Positions 1 through 5,850 are shown, counted from the stretch's first letter. The stretch: DNA of 7,763 nucleotides from an uncultured Eubacteriales bacterium (GCA_934491515.1 CAKSTF010000028.1:1-7763), one strand, 5' to 3'. Notes: generated by a model not told the origin, from the sequence alone. A program made the numbers and translations.

Positions 1-149
1 ATTTCATACACCAGATGGTGCAGACCGCGCTCGCCGGTAGACCCGATATACATACCCGGGCGTTTTCTTACCGCTTCAAGTCCTTCAAGTACCTGTATGG
101 AATTTTCGTCGTAAGTTTCTCCAACCGGCACCTTATTTTCTTCCGCCAT
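1..149 (-). CDS. gyrB: DNA gyrase subunit B, N-terminal fragment (cut by window edge)
   Basis: Reading the minus strand from an ATG at 149 gives 49 residues that run off the left edge. They begin MAEENKVPVGETYDENSIQ and contain EGLEAVRKRPGMYIGST followed by GERGLHHLVYE, which is the signature start of the GHKL ATPase domain of GyrB. GyrB pairs with GyrA to introduce negative supercoils using ATP. The start is supported by a GGAG ribosome binding site (plus-strand 158-161) about 8 bases upstream. ParE is the closest alternative by sequence, but the position after recF and remB is the standard gyrB position in Bacillota. The upstream leader consists almost entirely of hairpin repeats. Catalytic residues further into the domain are outside the window, so integrity cannot be judged. 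Confidence 0.95.
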   Translation of the reverse strand, partial: MAEENKVPVGETYDENSIQVLEGLEAVRKRPGMYIGSTGERGLHHLVYE

Positions 150-161
150 TCCTTTTTCTCC

Positions 162-226
162 TTTTTTAGGTCGGGAATTTTTATTGTTCATATCTTTTTC
201 TTTTATTCCCGACCATTTGATTTGTT
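162..226. repeat. Short hairpin unit 1, next to the gyrB ribosome binding site
   Basis: Arms GGTCGGGAAT (169-178) and ATTCCCGACC (205-214) pair perfectly over 10 bp around a T-rich loop containing TATTGTTCATATC. The flanks TTTTTTAG and ATTTGATTTGT match units 2 and 3. The hairpin ends about 8 bases before the gyrB GGAG site, so it would sit in the gyrB leader RNA. Confidence 0.85.
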
Positions 227-288
227 CTTTTAATATTTTTTATTGTGAGTTTTTATTATTAAAGTCTAAAACTTCTTTTCCCGACCGG
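215..288. repeat. Degenerate repeat remnant with a lone CCCGACC arm
   Basis: The stretch begins ATTTGATTTGTTCTTTTAAT like the start of a long unit and ends TTTTCCCGACCGG (276-288). The middle has TTAAAGTCTAAAAC where long units have TTTAAGTCGGGAAAA, so it looks like an eroded long unit that has lost its left arm. Confidence 0.45.
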
Positions 289-355
289 TTTTTTTAGTTC
301 GGGAATCTTTATTCTTCATATCGCTATTCTATATTCCCGACCGATTGATTTGTGG
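289..355. repeat. Short hairpin unit 2
   Basis: Arms TCGGGAAT (299-306) and ATTCCCGA (333-340) pair over 8 bp; the next pair is mismatched before a further G-C. The loop contains TTTATTCTTCATATC, shared with unit 3, and the tail CCGATTGATTTGTG is identical to that of unit 3. The unit is 67 bases and directly tandem with unit 3. Confidence 0.85.
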
Positions 356-420
356 TTTTTTTAGTCGAGAATTTTTATTCTTCATATCTGATTTTTATTT
401 ACCCGACCGATTGATTTGTG
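356..420. repeat. Short hairpin unit 3, degenerate left arm
   Basis: The unit has the same layout as unit 2 with the loop sequence TTTATTCTTCATATC intact, but the arms are worn: AGTCGAGAAT against TTACCCGACC. The right-hand CCCGACCGATTGATTTGTG (402-420) is also the start of the adjoining long unit, so the two repeat forms share a common module. Confidence 0.75.
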
Positions 421-510
421 CTTTTAATTTATTTTTTTGATTTCGGATAACTTTAAGTCGGGAAAATAAACTGTACGGTAAAACCAATCTCTATTCCCCG
501 ACACAAAAGA
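402..510. repeat. Long hairpin repeat, copy C
   Basis: This copy follows the same order as copies A and B in the trmO-MFS gap: CCCGACC, TGATTTGTGCTT, GATTTCGGATAACTTTAAG, arm GTCGGGAA (457-464), arm TTCCCCGAC (494-502). The right arm has one extra C, giving a bulge, and the loop has diverged to contain ACCAATCT. It shows the same repeat family lies on both sides of the dnaA-remB block. Confidence 0.85.
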
Positions 511-526
511 CGTATTGCTCGCAATA

Positions 527-582
527 AATCCAAGTCGGGAATAAACTCTATACTGCAATACCAATCTTTATTCCCCGTCTTA
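527..582. repeat. Partial long repeat ending inside remB
   Basis: This is the hairpin half of a long unit. The left arm AAGTCGGGAAT (532-542) faces ATTCCCCGTCTT (570-581) with one mismatch and one bulge, and the loop shares TAAACT and ACCAATCT with copy C. The right arm includes the remB stop codon (580-582), so the repeat boundary falls at the end of the gene. Confidence 0.7.
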
Positions 583-855
583 AAAAAAAGGTTTGCGTAG
601 GATGTTGTTCATTTCGCGGCCTAAAAGCGTTACGGTTGAAAGCGGAGAAAGGTATATCTTTTTTTCGCCGTTTTTTTCGCCGCACACAACAAACGATTTA
701 GGCAATTCGTAACCCACGGTTATCACCTGTCCGTTTTTTTCGGCTTTATTTAAATAATCGCGCGTTCTTTTTGAAACCGTTGCGTTATCAAGGTCGAAAA
801 TTCCTATCACTTCATCGGTTCTTACAATGCAGCCCTGTCCCAAATGCAGATACAT
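580..855 (-). CDS. remB: RemB-like DUF370 family small protein
   Basis: This 91-residue protein begins MYLHLGQGCIVRTDEVIGIFDLDN and contains KSFVVCGEKNGEKKIYLSPLS. It matches the pattern of the DUF370 family represented by YaaB/RemB of Bacillus subtilis, a small protein linked to control of extracellular matrix genes and encoded between recF and gyrB there. The same position here supports the call. The start codon overlaps the recF stop (TAATG, 853-857), and an AGAGGGG site lies about 10 bases upstream inside recF, so translation is probably coupled. It is about ten residues longer than I recall for the B. subtilis protein. The extra tail ends KPFF and is encoded by a T-rich run. The TAA stop sits inside the right arm of a hairpin repeat. 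The DNA-binding role is inferred from the family. Confidence 0.88.
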   Translation of the reverse strand: MYLHLGQGCIVRTDEVIGIFDLDNATVSKRTRDYLNKAEKNGQVITVGYELPKSFVVCGEKNGEKKIYLSPLSTVTLLGREMNNILRKPFF

Positions 856-1913
856 TACACCACGCGCCCCTCTCTTACTTCGATAATTTTTCCGCTTTTA
901 AGGCGTTCGGTATTTGAAGGGTCGCAGCAGGTTATAAACGACTGACAACTTTCGATATGATTTAAAATATAATTCTGCCGTTTCACGTCAAGTTCGCTCA
1001 TAACGTCATCAAGAAGGCAAACCGGATATTCGCCCGTATGTTCCTTTATAACCTCTGCTGCGGCAAGTTTAAGCGCTATTGCGGCGCTTCTTTGCTGCCC
1101 CTGCGAACCGTAACCCCTGGCGCTGACTCCCTTTATTTTTACAACAAGGTCGTCCCTATGCGGCCCTACCGACGTAGTTCCCGTAAATTTATCGGTTTTA
1201 CGGCTTTCCTTAAGCGCCGCTTCAAGATTTTCCGCCGTACTGCCGTAAAAAACGGAAATATCCTCTCTTCCCGAAGAAATGCCGTCATATATTTCGGGCA
1301 GATATTTAAGCAGCGAAGAAACATACTTTTTTCGGTAATCGGTTACCTTCCCGCCCAAAAAAGCAATTTCGGTTTCAAACGTATCAAGCATAATTGCCGC
1401 AGTGGCGTCGTATTTATACTCTTTTATAATCTCGTTACGATGTTTTACCGCGCGGATATATTCCCTTAAAAAATCTATATATTGCGGATAAAGTTGTCCT
1501 ATTGAAACATCAATAAACCTGCGCCGTTTTTCGGGACCGCCGTTTATTATCTGAAGATCCGTCGGCGAAAAGACCACCGCGCTGAAATTTCCCGCAAGTT
1601 TTGAAGGAATGCTTAACTTTTTGCCGTTGAAAAACGCGGTTTTTTTGTCCCCGAATCTTATTTCCGCATCGTTATCGGTTTTTTGTCCGTTGAACTTTAT
1701 TTTTACACTTGCCGCCGTTTCCCCGAATTTTATAAATTCGCTATCCGCTGTATTTCTGAAACTTTTAGCGCCGGTAAACAGCCACACGGCTTCAAGAATA
1801 TTTGTTTTTCCCTGCGCGTTTTCGCCGCAGATAACATTCATTCTTTCGGAAAAAGGAATGTTAATGTCGCTTAAATTACGGTAATTTTTACAGTTAAGAT
1901 TATAAATCAGCAT
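855..1913 (-). CDS. recF: DNA replication and repair protein RecF
   Basis: This 352-residue protein has the usual length for RecF, an SMC-like ABC ATPase that helps load RecA onto gapped DNA and supports fork restart. Visible motifs are Walker A GENAQGKT at residues 30-37 (preceded by NVIC), the RecF motif TSVGPHRDDL at 247-256, the ABC signature region YGSQGQQRS at 268-276, and Walker B CLLDDVMSELD at 299-309. All look intact. The start ATG at 1913 lies inside the last codons of the S4 gene (14-base overlap). I see no clear ribosome binding site there, so re-initiation after the upstream gene is likely. The stop overlaps the remB start by one base. The product acts in the cytoplasm on DNA. 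Confidence 0.97.
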   Translation of the reverse strand: MLIYNLNCKNYRNLSDINIPFSERMNVICGENAQGKTNILEAVWLFTGAKSFRNTADSEFIKFGETAASVKIKFNGQKTDNDAEIRFGDKKTAFFNGKKLSIPSKLAGNFSAVVFSPTDLQIINGGPEKRRRFIDVSIGQLYPQYIDFLREYIRAVKHRNEIIKEYKYDATAAIMLDTFETEIAFLGGKVTDYRKKYVSSLLKYLPEIYDGISSGREDISVFYGSTAENLEAALKESRKTDKFTGTTSVGPHRDDLVVKIKGVSARGYGSQGQQRSAAIALKLAAAEVIKEHTGEYPVCLLDDVMSELDVKRQNYILNHIESCQSFITCCDPSNTERLKSGKIIEVREGRVV

Positions 1914-2118
1914 TTTTAACTTTTACGGTTTCGCCCATATATTCGGCAACATCGCCTTCGCGCATCTTTTTGCCGCGCATAGTGCAAACGCTGCCGTTTA
2001 CCTTAACATTACCGCTTTGTATTTCCGCTTTTGCCTGTCCGCCCGTTCCGATAAGGCCCGCAAATTTAAGCAGCGAATCAAGCCTTATAAATTCCTCTTT
2101 TATCTTTATTTCTTTCAT
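1900..2118 (-). CDS. yaaA: Small S4-domain RNA-binding protein (YaaA/RlbA type)
   Basis: This 72-residue protein is essentially one S4 domain. The core IRLDSLLKFAGLIGTGGQAKAEIQ is followed by GNVKVNG and RGKKMREGDVAEY, the recognisable S4 RNA-binding fold seen in ribosomal protein S4 and pseudouridine synthases. The same small gene sits between dnaN and recF in Bacillus subtilis (yaaA, also called rlbA) and many other Bacillota. There it is thought to act in large ribosomal subunit biology; that role is transferred from the family, not shown here. Its ATG overlaps the dnaN stop as TAATG (2116-2120), with a GAGGT site about 9 bases upstream. Its stop lies 14 bases inside recF. The length is normal for the family. 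Confidence 0.93.
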   Translation of the reverse strand: MKEIKIKEEFIRLDSLLKFAGLIGTGGQAKAEIQSGNVKVNGSVCTMRGKKMREGDVAEYMGETVKVKNADL

Positions 2119-3224
2119 TATTTCAACCTCATCGGCATTATAAGATAAAGATAATCTTCGCAGTTTTCATCCTCAGGTGTTAAAAGAACGCCCGTATTTG
2201 CGCCGCTGAATTTTATTCTTACGTTTCCGGGATTGCAGGCTTTAAGCGCCTCAAGCAGATACCTGCTGTTAAGACCTATTTCAAATTCGGGACCGGTAAG
2301 ATTTAATTCAAATCTTTCCTTTGCCCTGCCCATTGCCGTAGCGCAGGTAAGATTTACGCCGCCCTCTTCAAAGAAACATCTTACAGGCGTTGTAAAACTG
2401 TCGTTTATAAGAAGAGAAACGCGTTCTACCGTCTTTACAAAATCATCGCGGTTTACAACCGTTTCCTGTTTAAACTCTTTCGGGATTATCTTCATAAAAT
2501 CTATGTATTCTCCCTCAAGCAGACGTGAAATAAAGGTATATCCTTCTATACTGAAAGAAACAAGTCTTTTACCTACCGTTATTTCAATTTCTTCCGATTC
2601 GTCGGTTATAAGTTTTACAACCTCGCTTACCGCTTTGCCGGCAATTATAAACTCGGAATTGCCCTTTATATCCGTTTTTTCTTTTCTTATTGCCAAACGG
2701 AAACCGTCCACGCCCACAAACTGCAAAGTGCCGTCTTTTATAACAACATCAAGACCCGTAAGCACGGGACGCGTGCCCTCTATCGAGGAAACCGCAAAAA
2801 TCGTTTCCCTTACCATATCGCAAAGCACTTCGCCGGAAATACGTATTTTTTCTCCTTCCGCCACCGAAGGCATTTCAGGAAAATCGCTTGCCGCCATTCC
2901 CATAATATCAAACACGGCGCTGCCGCTTATTATTTTGCACATAAGGCGTTCGTTTGACTCTATCTCTACATACGGTCCGTCAAGGCGGCGTAATATTTCG
3001 GATAAAATCCGCGCGCTTATTACAATATCGCCCTCTTCTGCAGTGTCGGAATACATTTCCTTTTTAATACCCATTTCAAGGTTATAAGCCGCAAGGGTAA
3101 GTTTTCCTTTTTCGGCAGAAAGAAGTATACCCTCAAGCACGGGCATGGAAGTTTTGCTTCCCACTACTTTCTGAAGTTTCATCACCGCTTCCGAAAAAGC
3201 GTTGCGTTCAACGGAAATTTTCAT
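2118..3224 (-). CDS. dnaN: DNA polymerase III beta subunit (sliding clamp)
   Basis: This 368-residue protein has the usual beta-clamp length. It forms a dimeric ring around DNA that tethers the replicative polymerase and many repair proteins. Recognisable features are the N-terminal MKISVERNAFSEAVMKLQKVV, the VDGFRLA segment at residues 172-178 (TDGHRLA in E. coli), EGEYIDFMKIIPK around 237-249, and the C-terminal LIMPMRL, which forms part of the partner-binding cleft. Three clamp domains of about 120 residues are expected and the length fits. An AGAAAGGA ribosome binding site lies about 9 bases before the ATG at 3224. A TATAAT hexamer at 3269-3274 may give it its own promoter. It is the first gene of the overlapping dnaN-yaaA-recF-remB block. 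Confidence 0.98.
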   Translation of the reverse strand: MKISVERNAFSEAVMKLQKVVGSKTSMPVLEGILLSAEKGKLTLAAYNLEMGIKKEMYSDTAEEGDIVISARILSEILRRLDGPYVEIESNERLMCKIISGSAVFDIMGMAASDFPEMPSVAEGEKIRISGEVLCDMVRETIFAVSSIEGTRPVLTGLDVVIKDGTLQFVGVDGFRLAIRKEKTDIKGNSEFIIAGKAVSEVVKLITDESEEIEITVGKRLVSFSIEGYTFISRLLEGEYIDFMKIIPKEFKQETVVNRDDFVKTVERVSLLINDSFTTPVRCFFEEGGVNLTCATAMGRAKERFELNLTGPEFEIGLNSRYLLEALKACNPGNVRIKFSGANTGVLLTPEDENCEDYLYLIMPMRLK

Positions 3225-3268
3225 TTTTCGTTTTCCTTTCTTTAAAAAAGAGTAAAAATAACAGTAAT

Positions 3269-3274
3269 ATTATA
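3269..3274 (-). promoter_or_regulatory. Possible dnaN promoter -10 element
   Basis: The minus strand reads TATAAT about 45 bases before the dnaN start. No convincing -35 hexamer is found at 16-18 bases upstream, so this is a weak prediction. It would allow dnaN and the genes behind it to be transcribed independently of dnaA. Confidence 0.35.
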
Positions 3275-3340
3275 GGCGGTTAAAAATGGAAAAAGTGCCG
3301 TAAGCGCCTAAAACAAGCGGAAAAGTTTTTAAACTTTAAA

Positions 3341-3349
3341 GTTTGATAA
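3341..3349 (-). promoter_or_regulatory. DnaA-box-like site TTATCAAAC, with adjacent TTTTCCACT
   Basis: The minus strand reads TTATCAAAC here and TTTTCCACT at 3352-3360, both partial matches to a DnaA box and only two bases apart. Further TTTTCC motifs (TTTTCCGCT, TTTTCCGTT, TTTTCCATT) recur nearby on the same strand. Each is weak alone; the clustering is the evidence. Confidence 0.3.
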
Positions 3350-3389
3350 AAAGTGGAAAAAACGGAAAAGTTTTGAAGAAATTTAAATG

Positions 3390-3398
3390 TGTTGATAA
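3390..3398 (-). promoter_or_regulatory. DnaA-box-like site TTATCAACA
   Basis: The minus strand reads TTATCAACA, one change from the classic TTATCCACA box, preceded by AG. It is the best DnaA-box match in the dnaA-dnaN gap. The same AGTTATCAA nonamer recurs 33 bases away, which supports a repeated protein-binding site. Confidence 0.5.
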
Positions 3399-3422
3399 CT
3401 CGCGGTTAATTAAGTTTAAAAA

Positions 3423-3431
3423 CTTTGATAA
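3423..3431 (-). promoter_or_regulatory. DnaA-box-like site TTATCAAAG
   Basis: The minus strand reads AGTTATCAAAG immediately after the dnaA stop codon, sharing AGTTATCAA with the site at 3390-3398. It has two mismatches to TTATCCACA, so affinity for DnaA would be lower if it is bound. One end lies within a 15-bp inverted-repeat arm. Confidence 0.35.
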
Positions 3432-3432
3432 C

Positions 3433-4770
3433 TTAAACGGTTGTTTCACCCTTTAAATTTCTTATAACGTCGTCCACAAGTTCTTTTTCGTAAGGCTTGT
3501 CCCTTAAAAATTCTTCAATTTTATTTACGTTATAAAGAACGGTGGTATGGTCTTTGCCGAAACTTTCACCTATCGCTTTATATGAAAGGTCGGTAGTTTC
3601 CCTTGCAATGTACATTGCAACCTGACGCGCAAGCACAAGATTTGCAGTTCTGCGGTTTGAAAGAATATCGTTTTCCGAAACGTTGTAGGTGCGCGCAACC
3701 TCTGCAATTATTTTTTCAACCTTAATGGGTTCGGGGCGGCTGTCGGTTATAACGTCATTTATAAAACCCTGTACAACGCCCATATTCGGCGTTTTATTCT
3801 GTATGTTTATGTATGCCTGAAGTTTCTTTACAACGCCCTCTAACTGGCGCGTGTTGTTTTTGATATGTTCCGCAATAAAGAAAACAAGATTTTCGTCAAG
3901 CACGATTCCTGCCTGCTCGGCTTTTTTATTTATAATACCTACTCTTGTTTCAAAATCGGGCGGAGTTATATCGGCAAACAAACCGGACGAAAAACGCGAA
4001 CGGATACGGTCGTCCAACGTCTTTATTTCCTTAAGCGGGCGGTCAAGAGTTACAACTATCTGCTTATTTGTCTGATAAAGCGCGTTAAAGGTGTTGAAAA
4101 ATTCTTCCTGCGTTTGTTCCTTGCCGGCAATAAAATGGATATCGTCTATAAGAAGCACGTCGGTAAGGCGGTATTTCATTCTGAAATCGTCCAGCGTGCC
4201 CATGCCTAACTTGCCTTCGTGCAAAGCGGCGATAAGCTGGTTCGTAAAATCTTCGCCGCGCGTATATTCCACCTTTTTATAGGGGAATTTCTTTTTAATA
4301 TAATTCTTTATTGCAAGCATAAGATGCGTTTTGCCAACGCCCGAGGGGCCGTAGATAATAAGCGGATTGTAAACAATGCTGCTGTTATCCGCCACCGCCA
4401 TACTTGCGGTATAGGCAAATTTGTTTGTGGAACCTACTATAAAGTTATCAAAAGTAAAGAAGTTTTCAAAGGTAAGACCTTCGCTTTCCGTTTCGGCGCG
4501 GATTATCTTTTCTTCGTCCTCTTTAATAACAAAGCGCGGTTCTATATTAAGGCCCAGCACCGTTTTTATTGCCTCTTTTATAATAGGCGCGTAAAGTTCT
4601 ATTATCGTGCTGTAAACGTATTCGTACTCGGTCGTGATTATAAATTCGGTATTGTTGAAAGAATCGGGTTTGAGAAATTTAAAAAATGTGTCAAAAGCGA
4701 TTTCGGAAACGGTCTTTTTACATTCTTCGCAGATCTTAGCCCAGATATCGTCGATTGAGCTGACTGGCAT
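3433..4770 (-). CDS. dnaA: Chromosomal replication initiator protein DnaA
   Basis: This 445-residue AAA+ ATPase binds DnaA boxes and melts oriC. Domain I (about residues 1-80) is the interaction domain. Domain II is a short linker of roughly 15-20 residues. Domain III starts near 99 (LTFENFFTFDNFIVGSTN) and has Walker A GPSGVGKTH at 141-149, Walker B VLLIDDIHF at 205-213, sensor 1 VVTLDRPLKEI at 239-249, and box VII DDRIRSRFSSGL at 253-264 with its arginine finger. Domain IV ends with the DNA-binding signature GKDHTTVLYNVNKIE at 405-419. Two small departures from common sequences are TLDRPL for TSDRPP in sensor 1 and SSGL for the usual EWGL after box VII. The start ATG has an AGGGGG ribosome binding site 10 bases upstream. 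The promoter is at 4833-4861. Confidence 0.98.
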   Translation of the reverse strand: MPVSSIDDIWAKICEECKKTVSEIAFDTFFKFLKPDSFNNTEFIITTEYEYVYSTIIELYAPIIKEAIKTVLGLNIEPRFVIKEDEEKIIRAETESEGLTFENFFTFDNFIVGSTNKFAYTASMAVADNSSIVYNPLIIYGPSGVGKTHLMLAIKNYIKKKFPYKKVEYTRGEDFTNQLIAALHEGKLGMGTLDDFRMKYRLTDVLLIDDIHFIAGKEQTQEEFFNTFNALYQTNKQIVVTLDRPLKEIKTLDDRIRSRFSSGLFADITPPDFETRVGIINKKAEQAGIVLDENLVFFIAEHIKNNTRQLEGVVKKLQAYINIQNKTPNMGVVQGFINDVITDSRPEPIKVEKIIAEVARTYNVSENDILSNRRTANLVLARQVAMYIARETTDLSYKAIGESFGKDHTTVLYNVNKIEEFLRDKPYEKELVDDVIRNLKGETTV

Positions 4771-4832
4771 ACGAAAAATCCCCCTTTAATTATTTTATAT
4801 ATTATATATATTATATTTTCATATTTAAATTA

Positions 4833-4861
4833 AGTATATCATAAGTTATTAACATTGTAAA
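4833..4861 (-). promoter_or_regulatory. dnaA promoter
   Basis: On the minus strand, TTTACA (4856-4861) and TATACT (4833-4838) are separated by exactly 17 bases, with TG one base before the -10 (extended -10). It lies about 63 bases before the dnaA start codon, which has an AGGGGG site. The spacer contains TTATTAACA on the plus strand (4846-4854), a two-mismatch DnaA box that could mediate DnaA autoregulation. That last point is inference. Confidence 0.75.
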
Positions 4862-4883
4862 CCTAAAAAAACGGATAAAAGGC

Positions 4884-4907
4884 AAAAACGCTGTCAGAGC
4901 GCCTTAA
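4884..4907 (-). terminator. Short terminator-like hairpin at the end of trmO
   Basis: The minus-strand arm GCGCT (4898-4902) can pair with AGCG (4889-4892) plus a wobble, around the loop CTGAC, followed by TTTTT at 4884-4888. The hairpin overlaps the trmO stop codon, which lies in the loop. An outer AAGGC/GCCTT pairing can extend the structure across the T run. The stem is short, so termination may be partial. Confidence 0.4.
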
Positions 4908-5574
4908 TTTCGGTTATAATCGCTTTTTTGTCCTCAACGCGGAAATGTACGTCTGCGTCCCCGTAACGCAATTTATACACCTTTAACGGGTCGTTTTGAT
5001 ACGAGGGGCGCGGATCTTCCGCCAAAATTTCAAAAACCTCCTTTAAAGACTGTTCGTTTAAAACCTTATTTTCGCACGAAAGTTCGGCGCAAAGGCGGTA
5101 ATCGCTGTTTTGTGCGGTATACCCCGGCTGCGCGTTTGCAATGCAGTCGCTGTAAGGAACGTACGGTTTTATATCATATATCGGCGTGCCGTTTAAAATA
5201 TCGGCGCCCTCCACCAAAAGAATCGTCCCTTTTTCATCTGTTTCCTTTATTCCGCGCAGTTTTACGCAGGAAAGACCCAGAGAGTTAGGTCTGAAAGGCG
5301 AGCGCGAAGCAAACACACCAACCCTTTTATTTCCGCCCAGTCTCGGCGGTCTTACCGTGGGTGAAAATTCCTTTTTATGCGATTTTGAAAAATCAAACAC
5401 AAGCCACAGATGCGAAAAGCCATCTATTCCTTTAAGCGCCGAAGGGTCCCTGTATTCGGGTTCAAATACTATTTCCGAAAAGGCAGAAACCTTTCCGGGC
5501 TGGCGCGGTATTCCGAATTTTTCCTTAAAATCGTTATAAATGTAAGCAACGGGTCTGATTTCCGTAATTACCAC
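4894..5574 (-). CDS. trmO: tRNA (N6-threonylcarbamoyladenosine-37) N6-methyltransferase TrmO (TsaA/UPF0066 family)
   Basis: This 226-residue protein is close to the length of E. coli TrmO (YaeB). The family uses S-adenosylmethionine to methylate t6A at position 37 of threonine tRNA and has a beta-barrel fold. Family motifs visible in order are KFGIPRQPG (19-27), GFSHLWLVF (52-60), VRPPRLGGNKRVGVFASRSP (74-93), FRPNSLGLS (94-102), DILNGTPIYDIKPYVPY (125-141) and the C-terminal DPRPSYQ (187-193). The start is GTG at 5572-5574, with AAGGA about 5 bases upstream; no ATG gives the expected N-terminus ITEIRPVAYIYNDF. It is not overlapped with dnaA and appears to be its own unit, with a possible promoter near 5663. 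No key motif is missing. Confidence 0.93.
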   Translation of the reverse strand: MVITEIRPVAYIYNDFKEKFGIPRQPGKVSAFSEIVFEPEYRDPSALKGIDGFSHLWLVFDFSKSHKKEFSPTVRPPRLGGNKRVGVFASRSPFRPNSLGLSCVKLRGIKETDEKGTILLVEGADILNGTPIYDIKPYVPYSDCIANAQPGYTAQNSDYRLCAELSCENKVLNEQSLKEVFEILAEDPRPSYQNDPLKVYKLRYGDADVHFRVEDKKAIITEIKAL

Positions 5575-5695
5575 CTTTTTCCTTTTTTAGTTTTCAAAAA
5601 TTTAAAGCCGCGGACTCATAAAACAAAACAATCACGGTGCTTCCGCCTGTCTTGTCCCCTCTATAATACACCATTTTCACGCGACAATCACCGTC
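5575..5695 (-). promoter_or_regulatory. trmO upstream region with possible promoter
   Basis: The minus strand has TATTAT (5663-5668) about 90 bases before the GTG start, without a good -35 match, so the promoter is tentative. The opposite strand reads TATAAT at 5662-5667. The element is bracketed by ACAATCAC at 5628-5635 and again at 5684-5691, 56 bases apart, followed by CGGTG and CGTC respectively. ACGGTG and CACCGT in these flanks are inverted relative to each other and could be a regulator site. No gene is seen. Confidence 0.3.
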
Positions 5696-5760
5696 ATTTT
5701 TAGTTCGCGAATACTTTTTGTTCACATTTTTAGTTTTTTTGCCCGACCATTTGATTTGTG
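5696..5760. repeat. Degenerate short unit of the GTCGGG/CCCGAC repeat family
   Basis: The segment runs TTTTTAGTTCGCGAATAC, then a T-rich stretch containing GTTCACAT, then CCCGACCATTTGATTTGTG. It follows the layout of the short units at 162-226, 289-355 and 356-420, but the left arm is mutated (TTCGCGAAT instead of GTCGGGAAT), so the hairpin is broken. Its last 19 bases are shared with the first long unit. Confidence 0.6.
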
Positions 5761-5850
5761 AATTTAATTTTTTCTTTAGATTTCAGAAAACTTTAAGTCG
5801 GGAAAAAGAAATATATTATAAGTACAATCTGTATTTCCCGATATAAAAAA
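5742..5850. repeat. Long hairpin repeat, copy A
   Basis: This 109-base unit starts CCCGACC and ends ATAAAAAA. It contains arms TCGGGAAA (5798-5805) and TTTCCCGA (5834-5841), with a flanking G-T wobble, around a loop containing TATTATAAGTACAATCT. It lies directly head-to-tail with copy B and differs from it at about 12 positions by eye. A related copy lies at 402-510. Confidence 0.9.

Larger units (their letters stand above)
3322..3426. repeat. 15-bp perfect inverted repeat plus 14-bp palindrome in the origin gap
   Basis: The arm AAAGTTTTTAAACTT at 3322-3336 is the exact reverse complement of AAGTTTAAAAACTTT at 3412-3426, with 75 bases between. Overlapping the first arm is the perfect palindrome AAACTTTAAAGTTT at 3331-3344. 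The arms bracket the best DnaA-like box. They are AT-only apart from single G and C positions, so they could ease melting or extrude, but simple AT composition makes some symmetry expected. Confidence 0.7.
3225..3432. other. Candidate replication origin (dnaA-dnaN gap)
   Basis: This AT-rich gap of 208 bases sits where many Bacillota carry oriC. It has no perfect TTATCCACA box. It does hold three minus-strand TTATCAAxx motifs (TTATCAACA at 3390-3398, TTATCAAAG at 3423-3431, TTATCAAAC at 3341-3349) and TTTTCCACT at 3352-3360. Other structure includes a 15-bp inverted repeat, a 14-bp palindrome, TTAATTAA at 3406-3413, and two copies of GCGGTTAA (3276-3283 and 3402-3409). The origin call rests on position and motif clustering. 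The outer gap upstream of dnaA, or both gaps together, is an alternative. Confidence 0.55.

Noticed and set aside
15..233. 72-residue plus-strand open frame over the gyrB start and first hairpin
   Set aside because: It is antisense to gyrB codons and then runs through T-rich repeat, giving a phenylalanine-rich product with no family resemblance.
2233..3087. 284-residue open frame on the plus strand opposite dnaN
   Set aside because: It is fully antisense to a clear dnaN, has low-complexity serine/isoleucine-rich content and no recognisable motif; it is a shadow of the real gene.
4219..4758. 179-residue open frame on the plus strand opposite dnaA
   Set aside because: It lies entirely within dnaA on the opposite strand, with no plausible domain or ribosome binding site.
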